NCBI GenBank assembly: GCA_905250025.1
Contig: CAJNOJ010000466.1
Coordinates: 1-64,000 of the forward strand
Source: Adineta ricciae
Lineage: Eukaryota; Rotifera; Eurotatoria; Adinetida; Adinetidae
Length of the DNA: 64,000 bases
Reading direction: 5' to 3'
Shown here: piece after piece, positions 22,901 to 34,436 of the stretch
How the letters are laid out: each line of letters starts with the position of its first letter
Numbering within the stretch: position 1 is the stretch's first letter
Made by a program: the position numbers and the translations under genes
The notes under the pieces: generated by a model
The model's input: the letters and a program-made list of their open reading frames with translations, nothing else
Told to the model about the DNA's origin: nothing
The model's database searches: none

Positions 22901-25707
22901 GGAATAGCAAATGCAAATTCAATCAATTTTCGCAAATCAGGAACATGTTCACCATCAAGCAAGAAAGCCCATAAATGATCAGATCTAATTGATATTGAGT
23001 TATTCGTTTTTTTATGTTTATAAACGTTCGCATCGGGTTCACCGTCATTGGTATCACTATCATCAAGATTATCTTGATCACAGTCATTGCATAAACTTGC
23101 TTCATGTTTAGTTGATGCTGTATTATACTTTGATTGGCCTAAATTGGAAGCAATAAAGGATTCTACTTGAGTTTTAATTCCACAAAACTTTCCTTTTAAA
23201 TCAATATATTTTGATTTAATATGACTAAAATCATTATATAAATCATCAAGATCAATTGTTTGATTGGTAACTAAAGTTGAACATTGTTGAATCGATTTCC
23301 ATTCAATTTTTTCGATATCAAGCTCATCAAAAATAGAAATAGATTGATAGAATGACTTATAATCATTGTAATATTTTTCAATGTAATCAATAACTGTACG
23401 AATGAATAATCGAAATGATTTTCTTAAATCTTCAGCTTGTGTAATTGGACAATTTTCAAGTAATTCTGCAACTTTATTACCAAAAAAATCATCATGTAAA
23501 CGATTCTTTAATTTACGAAGTAAACTCGTAATTATACGATGAATACTAACACCAGTCGTATGATTTTGTTGTAATAATAAGTTTGCCTTTTGTACTTCTG
23601 GTAAAACATTTGCCAAGAAGAATAAAGTACATTCACCTAAAGAAATCAAGTTTACCAATGTGTATGTTGTTTCAAACTGAAATAATTACCATTATTCGAT
23701 GTAAAAAATTCTAATAATAATTTCGGATATTCATCACTCGGCAAATTCAAAAAATAACTTTTAACAAACGAATGAACTCCAATGAGACGCTCGATAGATC
23801 GTAGAAGACTTAACCATCTCAATTTAATATGTTTAAGGATAACCTAAAATGAAAACATTGTATTCACATTCCAGAAGTGTTTAAAACGTGGAATATGAAT
23901 ATTTACTTGTTGTTCTTCGTCAATGAAATCGAAATATCTTTTTAACTCTTGAGAACGAACAGATGATCGGCAAAAGTGAGAGTATATTTTTAACAGTGCT
24001 GTTTCAACATCAAACAGCAAATGTCCATGCCCATGTTTCACGGAATTGTGTAGCACGTGACAGTAACATGTTCCTAAGTTAAAAACATATGTATAAAATG
24101 ACTAATAACACCCTAGTAAAATAAGATATTTTTCACCTTTTATTACACCAGGTAGAAGTTTTTCAAACAAAGCAAATACACTATGATGATTCCCAACATT
24201 GACATTAGTATTATCAGATCCAAGTGAAACTAATTGATTCAATTTCAATTCATTCGCTTCCAAAACATATTTTATATTTGTAAATAAACCATCAGCTGTC
24301 TCGTGCATTTGTTCGATAAATTCAAGAATACCGTGTTTAACACCAGTTTTTGAAAAGAACTGTACAACAAACGGAACCATTTTAGCATTTCCTTTATTCG
24401 ATGCATCATAGCAAATGGAGAAAGATGAAACGTTTTGTAATTCAGAAACGAGACTATCTGTAAGAGATGGTGCAAGTACATTACATGCTATTTCACGAGC
24501 CTAAAGGAGAAACGTGAACTATCGTAACTATAATTTCACTTCATCAGTGCTAAGCATACTTTTGTTCTATCACAGGTAATGTTTTTAACTGTATATGAAT
24601 CTGGAAAACATTTTTTAATTATATCGATTGTACAGGCATGTGAAATATAACTATGAGAATGTTTAACAGTATGAAATACCATAGCACCTTCAACAGCACA
24701 CAATTTATTGAGTTCACTTGTTGTTATATTTAATGATTTGTCAATTCTATGTGCTAAAAGAGGTACGAAAGCTTTCCGCAATAAAAAGAATAGCGCTGAT
24801 CTTACTTGGATTAGCTTCATTAGATTTCAAACAATCTTGATGCTTCTTTGTCCGAATATGGTGATTGATGTCTCCAATTCCACTGTTTTGGATGGAGAAT
24901 TGTATGTTACAAACAATGCACATGGCTTTTGTTTGATCGGTTTTACATTCGCGTAAGAATGTAGAAAAAAAAGAGTTAGATAACCATTCTTTTTTAAATT
25001 TTGAATGATAACGTTTATTTGATCGCGTTGCTGATGGCGATGAAGTTTGAGTAACAATGTTATTCGAACCAGCTTTTGGTGACAAAGAAATAGCTTTATC
25101 CAGAGCTACTGTTTTGAATGAATTTGAAACATTATCTGATGATGATAGCACATTTGTTATCTCCATAATTTCGTCTTCCGATGAACACATTATCTATAAA
25201 AACACTTGGTAAAAGTGTGAGTTCTTTTTATCAAAAGAATTTACTTTTACTCTCAAAAACTTCAAAGAACGAAAGCCTTTTTCTTATTCGCTATGATATT
25301 CATCAAATATCAATTAAATTTTTCTTTTTTTTCTTCTAGTTTATATCAACCGAAGATGTCACTAATTATCGGCTATGAAGGAAAACAAAAATCAGGAGAA
25401 ACAGATAAAAATGACAAAAATCAGCTCCTGAAATCAGGAGATTTTTAATCAGGGAAAATCGGAAAAATCAGGAGACTCCTGACCAAATCAGGAGGTTTGG
25501 TATAGCTGACGTCGAGTGGCGTGGTGTCGACAAAACTTTTGTACAATTATCAATTAAACACCTTGCTTTTAACTGTTGATCGGTAACAACTCTTTCAAAG
25601 TACTTCCAAACAGATGACTGCCTTGAGGTCGCTTGTTGTTGGTTTGTTGTTTTTGGAAATACTGCTTGGTTGATGTTTGTCGAATTCTGCATCTGAAACA
25701 GAAACAA
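19902..25707 (-). CDS. hAT transposase (outer element), split by nested element
   Basis: A BED-type zinc finger starts near 25660 (SVWKYFERVVTDQQLKARCL, C-x4-C), and its second half with H-L-Q-H-A-H lies at about 22230-22266, on the other side of the nested hAT. Then come the catalytic parts: SISITTDFWSDLTGVSYLVL (21860-21900), VASITCDAAPNMVKMFDYFS (about 21690) and RCQAHLLHLIICNGL (about 21600). At the end is the dimerisation motif YDPLLFWKQHCFVLPNLATL...SVKSESAFS (20170-20000). Several small introns are visible, for example with an acceptor just before 22000. The frame is largely open, so the element looks fairly young apart from the nested insertion. Confidence 0.75.
22267..22274. repeat. 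8-bp target-site duplication (acgtcgag), left
   Basis: Matches 25509-25516 exactly. The two copies bracket the nested hAT element. Confidence 0.9.
22275..25508 (-). mobile_element. nested hAT transposon, 3.2 kb
   Basis: Ends CAGGCTTACCAAATC (22275) and, on the other strand, CAGCTATACCAAACC (25508): imperfect inverted termini. It has many subterminal AAATCAGGAGA-type repeats at both sides (22300-22380, 25390-25495). It is flanked by a perfect 8-bp duplication, acgtcgag, the hAT signature. It carries its own transposase on the minus strand. It sits inside the BED-finger coding region of the outer hAT. Confidence 0.9.
22669..25190 (-). CDS. hAT transposase (nested element)
   Basis: Multi-exon minus-strand gene. 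Exon 1 starts at ATG 25190 and holds a BED zinc finger (KKEWLSNSFFSTFLRECKTD, then C-x2-C and H-x5-H). The catalytic middle covers about 24820-23850 (VKNITCDRTK, LNQLVSLGSDNTNVNVGNHH). The last exon (22669-23658) ends with the hAT dimerisation region: LRKLIEFAFAIPASNSFCES, then VFSHMKFLWNNNRNKM. It differs strongly from the outer transposase and resembles the vertebrate and insect ZBED/KIAA1586-like branch in style. Probably capable of encoding a complete product, though I did not verify every splice. Confidence 0.7.
25509..25516. repeat. 8-bp target-site duplication (acgtcgag), right
   Basis: Second copy of the duplication at 22267-22274. Confidence 0.9.
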
Positions 25708-26904
25708 ACGAGAATTGTTAATGGATCACACAGATTAGGTGTCTTTACTTGTGTTACTTTCAATTATTCGACACAAAACGACAAGTTTGAATCCTTCTGT
25801 AGAAGCTGAAGTAATGCGGATAGATAATCAATGAAAAGAAGACGAAAGCGTTGATGATAGTAAACGGGAAAATGTGATTATGGTGTTGTTCGTTCGATGG
25901 ATAGAGAAATAACGATGGCAATGAACAGAAAAGCAAAAGATAATGATATTCATCGGTAGATTTGAAATGAACAGTAAAACCGTTAATTATTCACAATGGA
26001 CTGTCTAGATTCTAGGCAGAGAACGAAAACAATCCGTTGACCGAAAGCATTTCACTGGTAAAGATAATATATATGACCTCTTCACATACAGAAGATTTGT
26101 CTCGTATTAATTTAAATATCGATTCATCATAGAATGGACACAGAACGGAAAAAGTATTCGCGTAATGTTATATACTTATTCTCACATGGCTCATTAAGAA
26201 TAAGCAAGACGAAAATAAAGACCAATAAGTATGATAGACATACACACGTTCTCTTCGTGTGAACATTATCAAACGGGAAGGAAGTCAAATCACAGTTTTA
26301 AAATGCGACATATCGATAAAAATCTAAGATAAATATATGATGAGCTGGATCTCCTTATCCTTCTTAACGAAATGAAAAATAATAGGGTATTATGGTATGA
26401 TTTGTAAATGTCGATTTCGTCTATCTGTTTATGTTTCGTGGAACAATGTTGCCATAGTTGCATTTGTACGGTTATCGAGGTTATTTAAAGCTTTGAAACA
26501 GATTTGTCACAAAATTTAATACTTACAATCGGTCGAACTTTCGTCCGAGCTTCATGTAGGCTGGATATTTCGTTGTAATATCACATAAAGTGGAGTATTA
26601 TATGAAGGGAATTGAAGAATTCTATTGATGATAAGCAAATTCTTGTGCAGACTGATGGCTTGTCTAATATGTACGTCACGAATTAAAGTTCAGACTTGCT
26701 TAAAGAAACAGAACAGTATGATGCCGAACCCGAACTGTTTGGTCGCGAATTCGAACTGTTCGGCCTCGAACCCGAACCCGAACTCGAACCCTGAAACCGA
26801 ACCCGAACCTAAAGCCGAACCTCAAGAGCGAATCCGAACCCGAACTCGAGCCCGAACCATTTGGCTCCAAACCCGAACTGAAGTTCGGGTTCGGTGCATG
26901 CCTA

Positions 26905-26990
26905 GTCTCAAAACAATTTTACGAAAATACGCAGTGCTATGACAAAGAGAAAAGAATTCAAACTGTCACGGATAAATTAACAAGTATATA
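26905..26990 (+). pseudogene. 3' end of the copy-B ART-TPR gene
   Basis: Starts with the duplicated gtctcaaa right after the transposon end and continues with sequence almost identical to 12437-12530 (encoding KQFYENTQCYDKEKRIQTVT...). It is the tail of the gene interrupted at 11615. The copy-B FAD oxidase converges on it from the right, just as in copy A. Confidence 0.8.
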
Positions 26991-27113
26991 GCAATGCTGA
27001 GACTTTCACTTTCCATAAACTATGAATATTGAAGGGCAGTTTTACGGTCATCTTATTACAAGTTTAGAGCAAAGATATATAGACAAAGACAAAGAAAACT
27101 TTGGTTATCAGTA

Positions 27114-28849
27114 TTAAAACTTAAATCCTCCTGTGAGGTTCATTACGCTGTCGGTATCCCATGCTTTACGAATACTCTGAAGTCGTGCTACATTGTCCCC
27201 ATACATTTCCGATAGAGTAGTACTGTCAAGAGCATAGTTAGGATAACGAATTTGTTTTGTAGCATTGCTGTTTTGTCCATTGTAAAGTGCTGCTTGTAGA
27301 ATAGCATCTGCAGATAATTTAATCTCATTGATAAAATAATCGTCATCTCCAGGCAGTCGCCAGCTAAACTGGAGAAATATGGGTAGAAGAGGGGTCGTTG
27401 ATGGGCAGTGTGGATAAGCACCACCCTGTGAATTGTCGAAATAAGTTGGTAAAAATGGTTCTGCAGTAAACGACACGAACGCATCGAGTTTCGAGTCAAA
27501 TTTTGCTGCATTGTAGATGGTTTGATTCTTGAGTTCTTGAAACACACGATCAGTTAAATTGGTAACTGACACTGTATGGAAACGTCCGCTAGAATAACAA
27601 CAAGTTAGAATAGTATATCTCGAAGGCTAAACACCATCTCTTCCAGTGTGAGAGAGATTTACTTACCGTCGACCATCGGTAACATAGATAGGCACAACTT
27701 TAACGAATGAAAGAAACGAACGAGTTTTGAGAGTTCCCATATGAGGAATATTTGTAAACTTCTTAAATGTATCATCGGGAGCTCTTGGAGCATCATAGAA
27801 GAGAGTTATGTCGAACGTGATCAGTCCTGTTTGGTGAGTGAATGAGACCAAAGCTTGTGCTTTGGGATCTTTGTTATTATCTCGAAAATCCATAACAGCT
27901 TTCAGGACGTCATCAAAGCGCCGTTCATCGATATAAACAAGTAGACCGCCATAGACTTGAGTTTGTGGGTGAGCACGTAATCTGAAATTGGTGACGATAC
28001 CAAAATTGTTAAAACCGCCTTTTAATCCAAAGAAAAGGTCGGGATACGAGTTATTCGTTACATCGACAATTGTACCATTCGGAGTAACAAGCTAAAAAAA
28101 AAGATAATAATGGAAATAGCTCCATCTAATTTCTACCTCATAGCCGATAACATTGTCAATAGCAAGACCAAATTGATTTGATTTCCATGAATAACCACCA
28201 CCGAGAGTGAATCCAGCAACGCCAACGCCCGAGACACGACCGCCGACAACATTGATGCTGTGTGGCTCGAGTACCTTGTACACATCGTCCCAGAAAAGTC
28301 CTGGGCCCACATCAACTGTCTGATTGTCCGCATGAACAATAACGTTGGAAAATCGTCGCATTGCAATATGAACACCTGTCGTCGAGCTAAACCCAGGATT
28401 TGCACTATGTCCACCGCCTTTCACAGCAAAAGGAACTCGGTTTTCACGGATAATTTTCATCTAGATATCAATTTTTATCGTTTTGCGGTTGATGAAAAGC
28501 AGTTATTCGACTTACAATGACAGCGACATCATCAGCCGTCGAAGGTTCGACCGTACAAGCCGGATATTGAGTTGACGATATAGCATAGTGCTTGATATCT
28601 TCAAAGTAATTTGGATCGGGTGAATAGAATACTTGGGTATGGCTAGTCTTGTTTTTTATGCTCTCGCAAATATCCTTGAGGTTATTATCGATTCCTACAA
28701 ATCATACGCAGTCTGCATCACTAGACGATCGAAGATGAAAAACACTTACCCTTAGGCTGCATTGCAGCAGGAATGATTGAATAAGCATTAGTGAACGAGA
28801 TGAGCACTAGTACACCAATGTGGATGGTCCATTGAATTCTTGAATTCAT
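27114..28849 (-). CDS. berberine-bridge-type FAD-linked oxidase, copy B
   Basis: Same five-exon structure as copy A (28750-28849, 28516-28694, 28137-28460, 27667-28091, 27114-27588), again 500 residues with signal peptide, GGGHS FAD-link motif and BBE tail. Protein differences from copy A are scattered and mostly conservative (for example A/V, V/I, R/L near the C-terminus), about 4% by eye, and no exon boundary is lost. Both copies therefore look functional and kept under selection. The arrangement with a convergent ART gene is also the same, so these are allelic or homologous copies rather than an isolated gene duplication. Confidence 0.88.
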
Positions 28850-30461
28850 AACTTGCCTGCAATGTTTTCTTTATCAATGTGAAAATTATTATCCAATGTT
28901 AATTTACCTTTTAGTCATGTTTAAAAATGTGCAATCATCAAGATAACTTTTCTCAGCTACTTGGAATCGAAAATGCACTTCTAAGTGAAATCTCAAAATA
29001 CCTTACATGTCTTCCAGTTAAAAGTACGAACAGATATCAGTACTTTTTTGAGACAACCTTTTGAATTTTTGTGTAACAGAGCGGGGGTTGCAAAAAGAAA
29101 ACAGAAAGAACGAATAAGCAAAAAAAGATAAATAATAAATGGGAGTAGAAGATAAGATGCGCATGTTTTGCTACTAAAATTAATACGGCCTGCTTATGAA
29201 GTGCTTCGCATATTACTCTTTTCTAATGTATATTGAAAAACAGAAGGCCTCTTGAGACTAAGCTACATTACCAAGATTGAATACTAATCTACGGATATCC
29301 ATATCCAAAAACGCTTACGAGATGTAGGTGAATAGTCATATTTAGATGTGTATCAATAACAAAACAATTTCTTTCACTTGAACGACGGTAGAACAACCGT
29401 ACCGAATATGGAATTACACCGTTACTCTATCCTTTGCCGTGTTCTATACTCATCGTTTCGAACTGGAACACTGGAAAACATCACAGCTTTAAGAAAAGTC
29501 ATGTTTGTGCAAACGATTTTCTGAGTGCAAATACATTAATCACAAGAGTGAGTCATAGAAACTATCTTAATCGGAAATAGATGTTTTAAGGTAATAGAAG
29601 TTAACAGCAGATTTTAATATTTCTTGGTGACATTCGCTCCAGTACTTGGGATGAGTCTGAAACTCCAGAGATGAATAGATCTCGTCATTTCGTATTGAAA
29701 TATGTAACTGAAATAGGATGTCTCTTGTGAAGCCTAATGAAAGTAGATTGTGAGCGTACTTATAACATGATAACCATGTAGGTTATCTGAATGGGCGTAC
29801 ATGCATATACTTTTGAAACGGTAACAATTAATAAGAGATAGTGTGGAAATGTTCTTTCTTGAAGGAATTGAAAACAATCAATTAGCTGGATTTAGGATAG
29901 TTGCCCATGTCAAAGCGGTACGGCAGGATCAATGGTCTTCCGACGATTTCCTGTAATGGGAATCTAACTTCGTTTCCGGCGCTGTTCCAGTTGATTCATT
30001 GACGCAGATCGCATTTTTCGTAATGGTTACGAACATATGAGCCGATATTTTCAGGTTTTGAATCATTCAAAAATATCTTATCCATTAATGTGCGTTTAAG
30101 TGCAGAGAAATGATGAAAGCCTGTCGCTAATTGCGACGGTGAATATTTGTCTGCATCTGATTACTCACCAGACTGATATAACTGTTCGTAAATGTTTACT
30201 TTGTAAGTGATTCTTTATTTAAAATTGAATGGTTCTCATCGGAAGCCATGCAAACTTCTCTTAAATGCTGTTGAAAAATATTTTTAACCCATTTCTCAAT
30301 TGTAAAAATACACAATCGTACGAAAGAAGTGCTCGCTTATGGTTATGCTATGAATTGGTTATTATCTGAAAAGTTCTCATATGATTAGTACACCCTTTCA
30401 AAATCTCAGAACAATACGTGAATTTTAAATCCCCTATTCAAATTAATATATGTGTTGGTAA
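28850..30461. other. noncoding 5' flank of oxidase copy B
   Basis: Collinear with 14378-15815, with small indels and one 190-bp extra piece near 30110-30300. No gene seen. Confidence 0.6.
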
Positions 30462-31193
30462 AACAAGTAACGCTCGTCTAGCGACTCGCTCAGCTCTTTC
30501 TCGTAGAAATCGTGCTTTCATATATTACACTTTAAAGTTATTATTGTGTATATTAATTTATTTTTAGTGTAGATTGGATATTTATACCTAGTATCGAATT
30601 GAGAACCAGATATTCTAAATAAGTATCAATACTATTAAGTAGATTATGAGTTATGACATGAAAAAAGAAAATAAGAAAACACGATAGGAAATATCTGCTA
30701 CAATGATTAAGATAAATGTGTAAAGAAAGAGGTAAAAAATGAAAATATACGATTAATAATTTAAAAATAATTGGAACAACGATAATACATTTTATATGCT
30801 TGTAATAACACTAAAATCTTAACAGTGTATCGATTTATACACGTTCAAAAAGCGAAAGAGGCACATTCTCGGTTTGTATTTTTGCCAAGTTCATCTAGAC
30901 GTTTCAGTTCAGCGTCTTGAACAAGAGAGGGTCGAACTTGTAAACAAGTTATAAATGTTTTTCCGAAAATGGGTATCCTTGGTTTGAAAAAAGTTTTTTA
31001 TTGGTGAAAAATTTCGAGAAAAATAACATCAGATTTTAATTCCTCGACCCAAAAAACTCATAGGCCATACTTTTAAGAAAGAGATTTATATTATTGGTTT
31101 CATCTGATTTTTCGACGAATCAGTGAAGTGCGGACATACAAGCAAGCAAACAATTTGTGTTTCTAAGACTCTTCTCTACGAGAAAGAGAATAA
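30462..31193. repeat. 730-bp direct repeat, left copy
   Basis: From AACAAGTAACGCTCG to GAGAATAA; matches 34719-35448 at about 95-96% by eye, same orientation. Inside each copy is an inverted pair, CTCTTTCTCGTAGA (30494-30507) and TCTACGAGAAAGAG (31175-31188), so the unit looks like a small DNA transposon with short extra sequence on its left. No coding sequence. Haplotype A lacks it. Confidence 0.85.
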
Positions 31194-31355
31194 CAAAATG
31201 AGCTTGTGTACATACATATAATCGATATAGAATAATTAAATAATATGAGTCAGTGTTATGCATGAATGATGAAAAATCTACGTCATAGCACATCATGGGA
31301 AGTAATATATTTAAAAAAACGATGTAGTATATGTGTATTCGTTGTTTGTTTAAAC

Positions 31356-33425
31356 ATGAGTATCAATGATGAATGGATAGAAAAACAAGGTTTGTCAATC
31401 GATCGAAAAGAAAAACAATTGTCAACTGATAGTACTATTATTTGGTTAAATAATTCGACTGAAAATTTCGAAAGAAAATATGAATCCATGGTATTTCCCA
31501 ATGCAAAATTATTCAATAATATAGATGAATGTTTGGAGTATATTACTAATCTTCAAAATGATATTCGAATTTATCTTATTGTTAATTTTTTATCTTCGGC
31601 GAATTGCGAGAAATTTGAACATCTTCTATCGACTCTACAATCTCTAAAAAATGTACATCGAATTTATTTCCAATATAATTCCAATGAAATTAGACGAATG
31701 CCTGAATCGCTTAAAACAAAGAATATCATGTCACCTATACAATTAAAACGTGAATTAATTTCGAGTGAAGAATATGCATCGCTTGCTTTCAACGTGATTA
31801 ACAAAGAAAACATTTGTTTATCATTAAATGAACAAAAAAGAAACGAACAAGAAGCAGGTTTCATGTATACATGTTTATTCAAACGACTCGTTCTTGATAT
31901 CAATGTGACAGTAAATGAGGAAATTAAAAGAGAAGAAATGCTTTCTTATTGTAGAAAATATTTTGCTCGGATCAATAATCAATCGGCGTTGACATTTCTC
32001 GCTAGATACGAACAAAATGAAGATCATCATTCAGCTCTTTGGTGGTATACTTGTGATGGATTTCTTTATAAAATGCTTAATGAAGCTTGTCGTGTTCAAG
32101 ATATAAAAACAATGTATGCAATGCGTGTATTCATTCGACATCTACATCGAGAAATAGATCAACTTTCCTCATTAGAATCTCATCAACAACAATCTATTTT
32201 CACTCTTTATCGCGGACAACAATTAACGACGTCTGCTTTTAATGAAATTCGATCGAAAATTGGTGGACTTTTGTCAATCAATAGTTTCTTTTCAACTTCT
32301 TTGGATAAACAAATAGCTCTTTTATTTGCTGGAATATCTGATGGAATTAACACGGTATCGGTTATATTTGAAATTAATATACCAAGGACAAATGCGAAAA
32401 TAGGTTCTTTCGCTGATATTGATTCAGTTAGTGCATTTGCTGGAGCCGAGAAAGAATATCTTTTCTCGTTTGGAAGTGTTTTTCGTATTGAAAATGTAAA
32501 GGAATATCCCGAATTTGGTAATGGAATTTGGTTTATACAAATAACACTTACTACGGATAGTGATCTCGAACTGAGTACTCTTACAGATTATATGTGGAAT
32601 TATAATTTACAGGGTCGTATTGATTTGAGTAGTTTTGCACGTCTTATGTATGATATGGGTAAAAATGATAGTGCAGAAGAAATCTATTCAATCATTCTAA
32701 CACAAGTGTCTTCTCGTGACGATTTTGGTTTTGTTTTACATCAATTGGGATGTATTGAAAAAATGAAAGGACATCTGGAAGATGCATTGAAATTCTATCA
32801 ACAATCCCTTCGATATCTGCCACAATCAGGGCGCGAGAGAAGCTTTTCAACTGTAGCAACTCTATACGAAATTGCTACAGCCTATTGTGATCAATGTAAT
32901 TGGGATTCTTCTCTTCAATATATTCAACGTGCTCTCACAGAGATCGCTAATCGAGATGAAACAATAAAAGCTCAATCAGAAATCGAACAAGAATCAAGTT
33001 GCTTGCATATGCTTGGAACAATCTATCTCGAACAACATCGACTTGATGATGCGATCAAATATTTTGAACAAGCACTCGAGATACGACATCAAATTTTACC
33101 ATCTCTACATCCTGCTTTAGCTGTATCATACAATGATCTTGGAATCTTATATCACAGACAGAAACGTTATGAACAAGCTTTATCTGCATATGAACATTGT
33201 CTGGAAATTCGACGACGTGTATTGCCAGAGACACATTATGCATTAGCAATTATCTATAATAATATGGCCAATACTCTCTATTGGTTAGAACGAGATCAAG
33301 AAGCATTAGGAATGAGCCAACGTGCTGTAGACATTAGTATAAAGTCTCTTGGTGCTGATCACCCGATGACAATGACCTTTCGCGATACTTTCGAAGGTAT
33401 TTCTGCTTCAAATAATGAACATTAA
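31356..33425 (+). CDS. ART-TPR protein, complete, E-x-E type
   Basis: Single-exon gene; ATG 31356 (MSINDEWIEKQGLSIDRKEK) chosen because the family domain starts just after it; an upstream in-frame ATG at 31266 would add a 30-residue hydrophobic lead. 689 residues. N-terminal domain about 24-120 (TIIWLNN, FNNIDECLEYIT, NVHRIYFQY). Helical linker with ALWWYTCDGFLYKMLNEACR. ART core with Arg286 (YRGQ), Ser313-Thr-Ser and Glu365-x-Glu367 before YLFSFGSVFRI: a complete R-S-E triad of arginine-specific type. Then about five to six TPRs, the last ones of kinesin-light-chain type (ALAVSYNDLGILYHRQKRYE). No signal peptide with this start, so cytosolic. Lies between 730-bp repeats and is absent from the other haplotype. 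Frame is whole, so probably active. Confidence 0.88.
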   Translation: MSINDEWIEKQGLSIDRKEKQLSTDSTIIWLNNSTENFERKYESMVFPNAKLFNNIDECLEYITNLQNDIRIYLIVNFLSSANCEKFEHLLSTLQSLKNVHRIYFQYNSNEIRRMPESLKTKNIMSPIQLKRELISSEEYASLAFNVINKENICLSLNEQKRNEQEAGFMYTCLFKRLVLDINVTVNEEIKREEMLSYCRKYFARINNQSALTFLARYEQNEDHHSALWWYTCDGFLYKMLNEACRVQDIKTMYAMRVFIRHLHREIDQLSSLESHQQQSIFTLYRGQQLTTSAFNEIRSKIGGLLSINSFFSTSLDKQIALLFAGISDGINTVSVIFEINIPRTNAKIGSFADIDSVSAFAGAEKEYLFSFGSVFRIENVKEYPEFGNGIWFIQITLTTDSDLELSTLTDYMWNYNLQGRIDLSSFARLMYDMGKNDSAEEIYSIILTQVSSRDDFGFVLHQLGCIEKMKGHLEDALKFYQQSLRYLPQSGRERSFSTVATLYEIATAYCDQCNWDSSLQYIQRALTEIANRDETIKAQSEIEQESSCLHMLGTIYLEQHRLDDAIKYFEQALEIRHQILPSLHPALAVSYNDLGILYHRQKRYEQALSAYEHCLEIRRRVLPETHYALAIIYNNMANTLYWLERDQEALGMSQRAVDISIKSLGADHPMTMTFRDTFEGISASNNEH

Positions 33426-33648
33426 TTACAGTAAAACTTATCTAATGTGAACATTGTTCGGACCGACGAAAATCGTTCAGTATAATAGGGCGTTCACACA
33501 AGAGGGGTGTAAGCAAAAATGGTGGTATTTTTACCATCATCATAATTCTTGAAACGAGAAGAGCTTTTTTATACTTTATCACCATTTTATTTCAGAAAGT
33601 CCGAATATTTATAATTAAGGCATTTTAACAGATTAATACAAAGTTTCA

Positions 33649-34436
33649 CTACAATGACTTGAAAAATTCATGAATAGATCTTTGCTTCGATACTTTCTTA
33701 TCGAGAAACACGTCTCTGAGCTTTGATTGAAGATGAAGGATGAAGGGATGTGATTCAGGATATTGATTAGTTGAAAGTAAATGCAATCGACGTATCATAT
33801 TAAGAGATTCCGATAACAATGGTGATATGTCAGCAGTTAGTTGTTCTTCTTGAAACGTATCCTCAGTTGATGTATATTCCACTGATAAGATCTTTTCATA
33901 ATCATCGTTCCATTCGTTGCATACGGGAACATTATCGTCCACACTCTAATGTGTCAAAGAGTCACATTCAGTAGAATTTCAAATCATAAACTGAAAATAT
34001 TTATCGAATGCTTACTACAAAATCATCAGCTGATATTGTCTCACCACCGACCGTCAAATGTTTCAATACTTTATCGAGTTCAACCATACATTTTGCCTCT
34101 TGTACAACAACATCTTCATCAATCAATGTACCCGTTGGAATCAAAATTCCGGCTTCTCTAAAGGTATTCAGTAGAGTCGTTCCAGTAATCGACTTCCAAG
34201 CAAAATCAGTCCAAAAGATCGCGTCTAAACCTGTAATGCAAAACATCATCAGCAGAATGAGCATGATGACAATTTATAATAATACGTTGAACTAATTGTC
34301 GACGATAATAAGCCTTAAAGTTTCGGATCACGCCCTGGTCCATGCGTTCAATACGAGAAGTCGTATTACTTGGAAAAAAATTAACAGTAATATTTTTCAA
34401 ATCAATATCTGTCGGGTGAGCAGGCGCATTATCCAT
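33649..34436 (-). pseudogene. truncated Tigger/pogo-type DDE transposase
   Basis: C-terminal half of a DDE_1 transposase: MDNAPAHPTDIDLKNITVNF (the second catalytic Asp), then FFPSNTTSRIERMDQGVIRN and FKAYYRR, followed by the tail region AWKSITGTTLLNTFREAGI. The first catalytic part and the DNA-binding domain are missing upstream, and the reading frame changes between 34264 and 34206. A Tc1/mariner-superfamily fossil, inside the composite insertion. Confidence 0.75.

Larger units (their letters stand above)
19601..26904 (-). mobile_element. hAT transposon with a second hAT nested inside
   Basis: Left end TAGGCATGCATCGAGCCC at 19601 and right end GGTGCATGCCTA at 26904 form inverted termini. 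Both have subterminal TTCGGG/CCCGAA repeats (19611-19740, 26728-26895). Inside is a minus-strand hAT transposase (19902-25707), split by the element at 22275-25508. The 8 bp left of 19601 (tagatgag) do not match the 8 bp right of 26904 (gtctcaaa), which pair with 11608-11615 instead. So either the left end at 19601 belongs to another insertion, or the assembly has exchanged nearly identical ends. Without the nested element the length is about 4 kb, normal for hAT. Confidence 0.75.

Noticed and set aside
11630-26895. GGTTCGA words as tRNA T-loops
   Set aside because: They sit in tandem arrays of the transposon ends without acceptor or anticodon arms.
12644-28849. The two FAD oxidases as a simple tandem duplication
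   Set aside because: The surrounding genes and noncoding DNA are duplicated in the same order, with gaps and misplaced contigs between; homologous copies explain it better.
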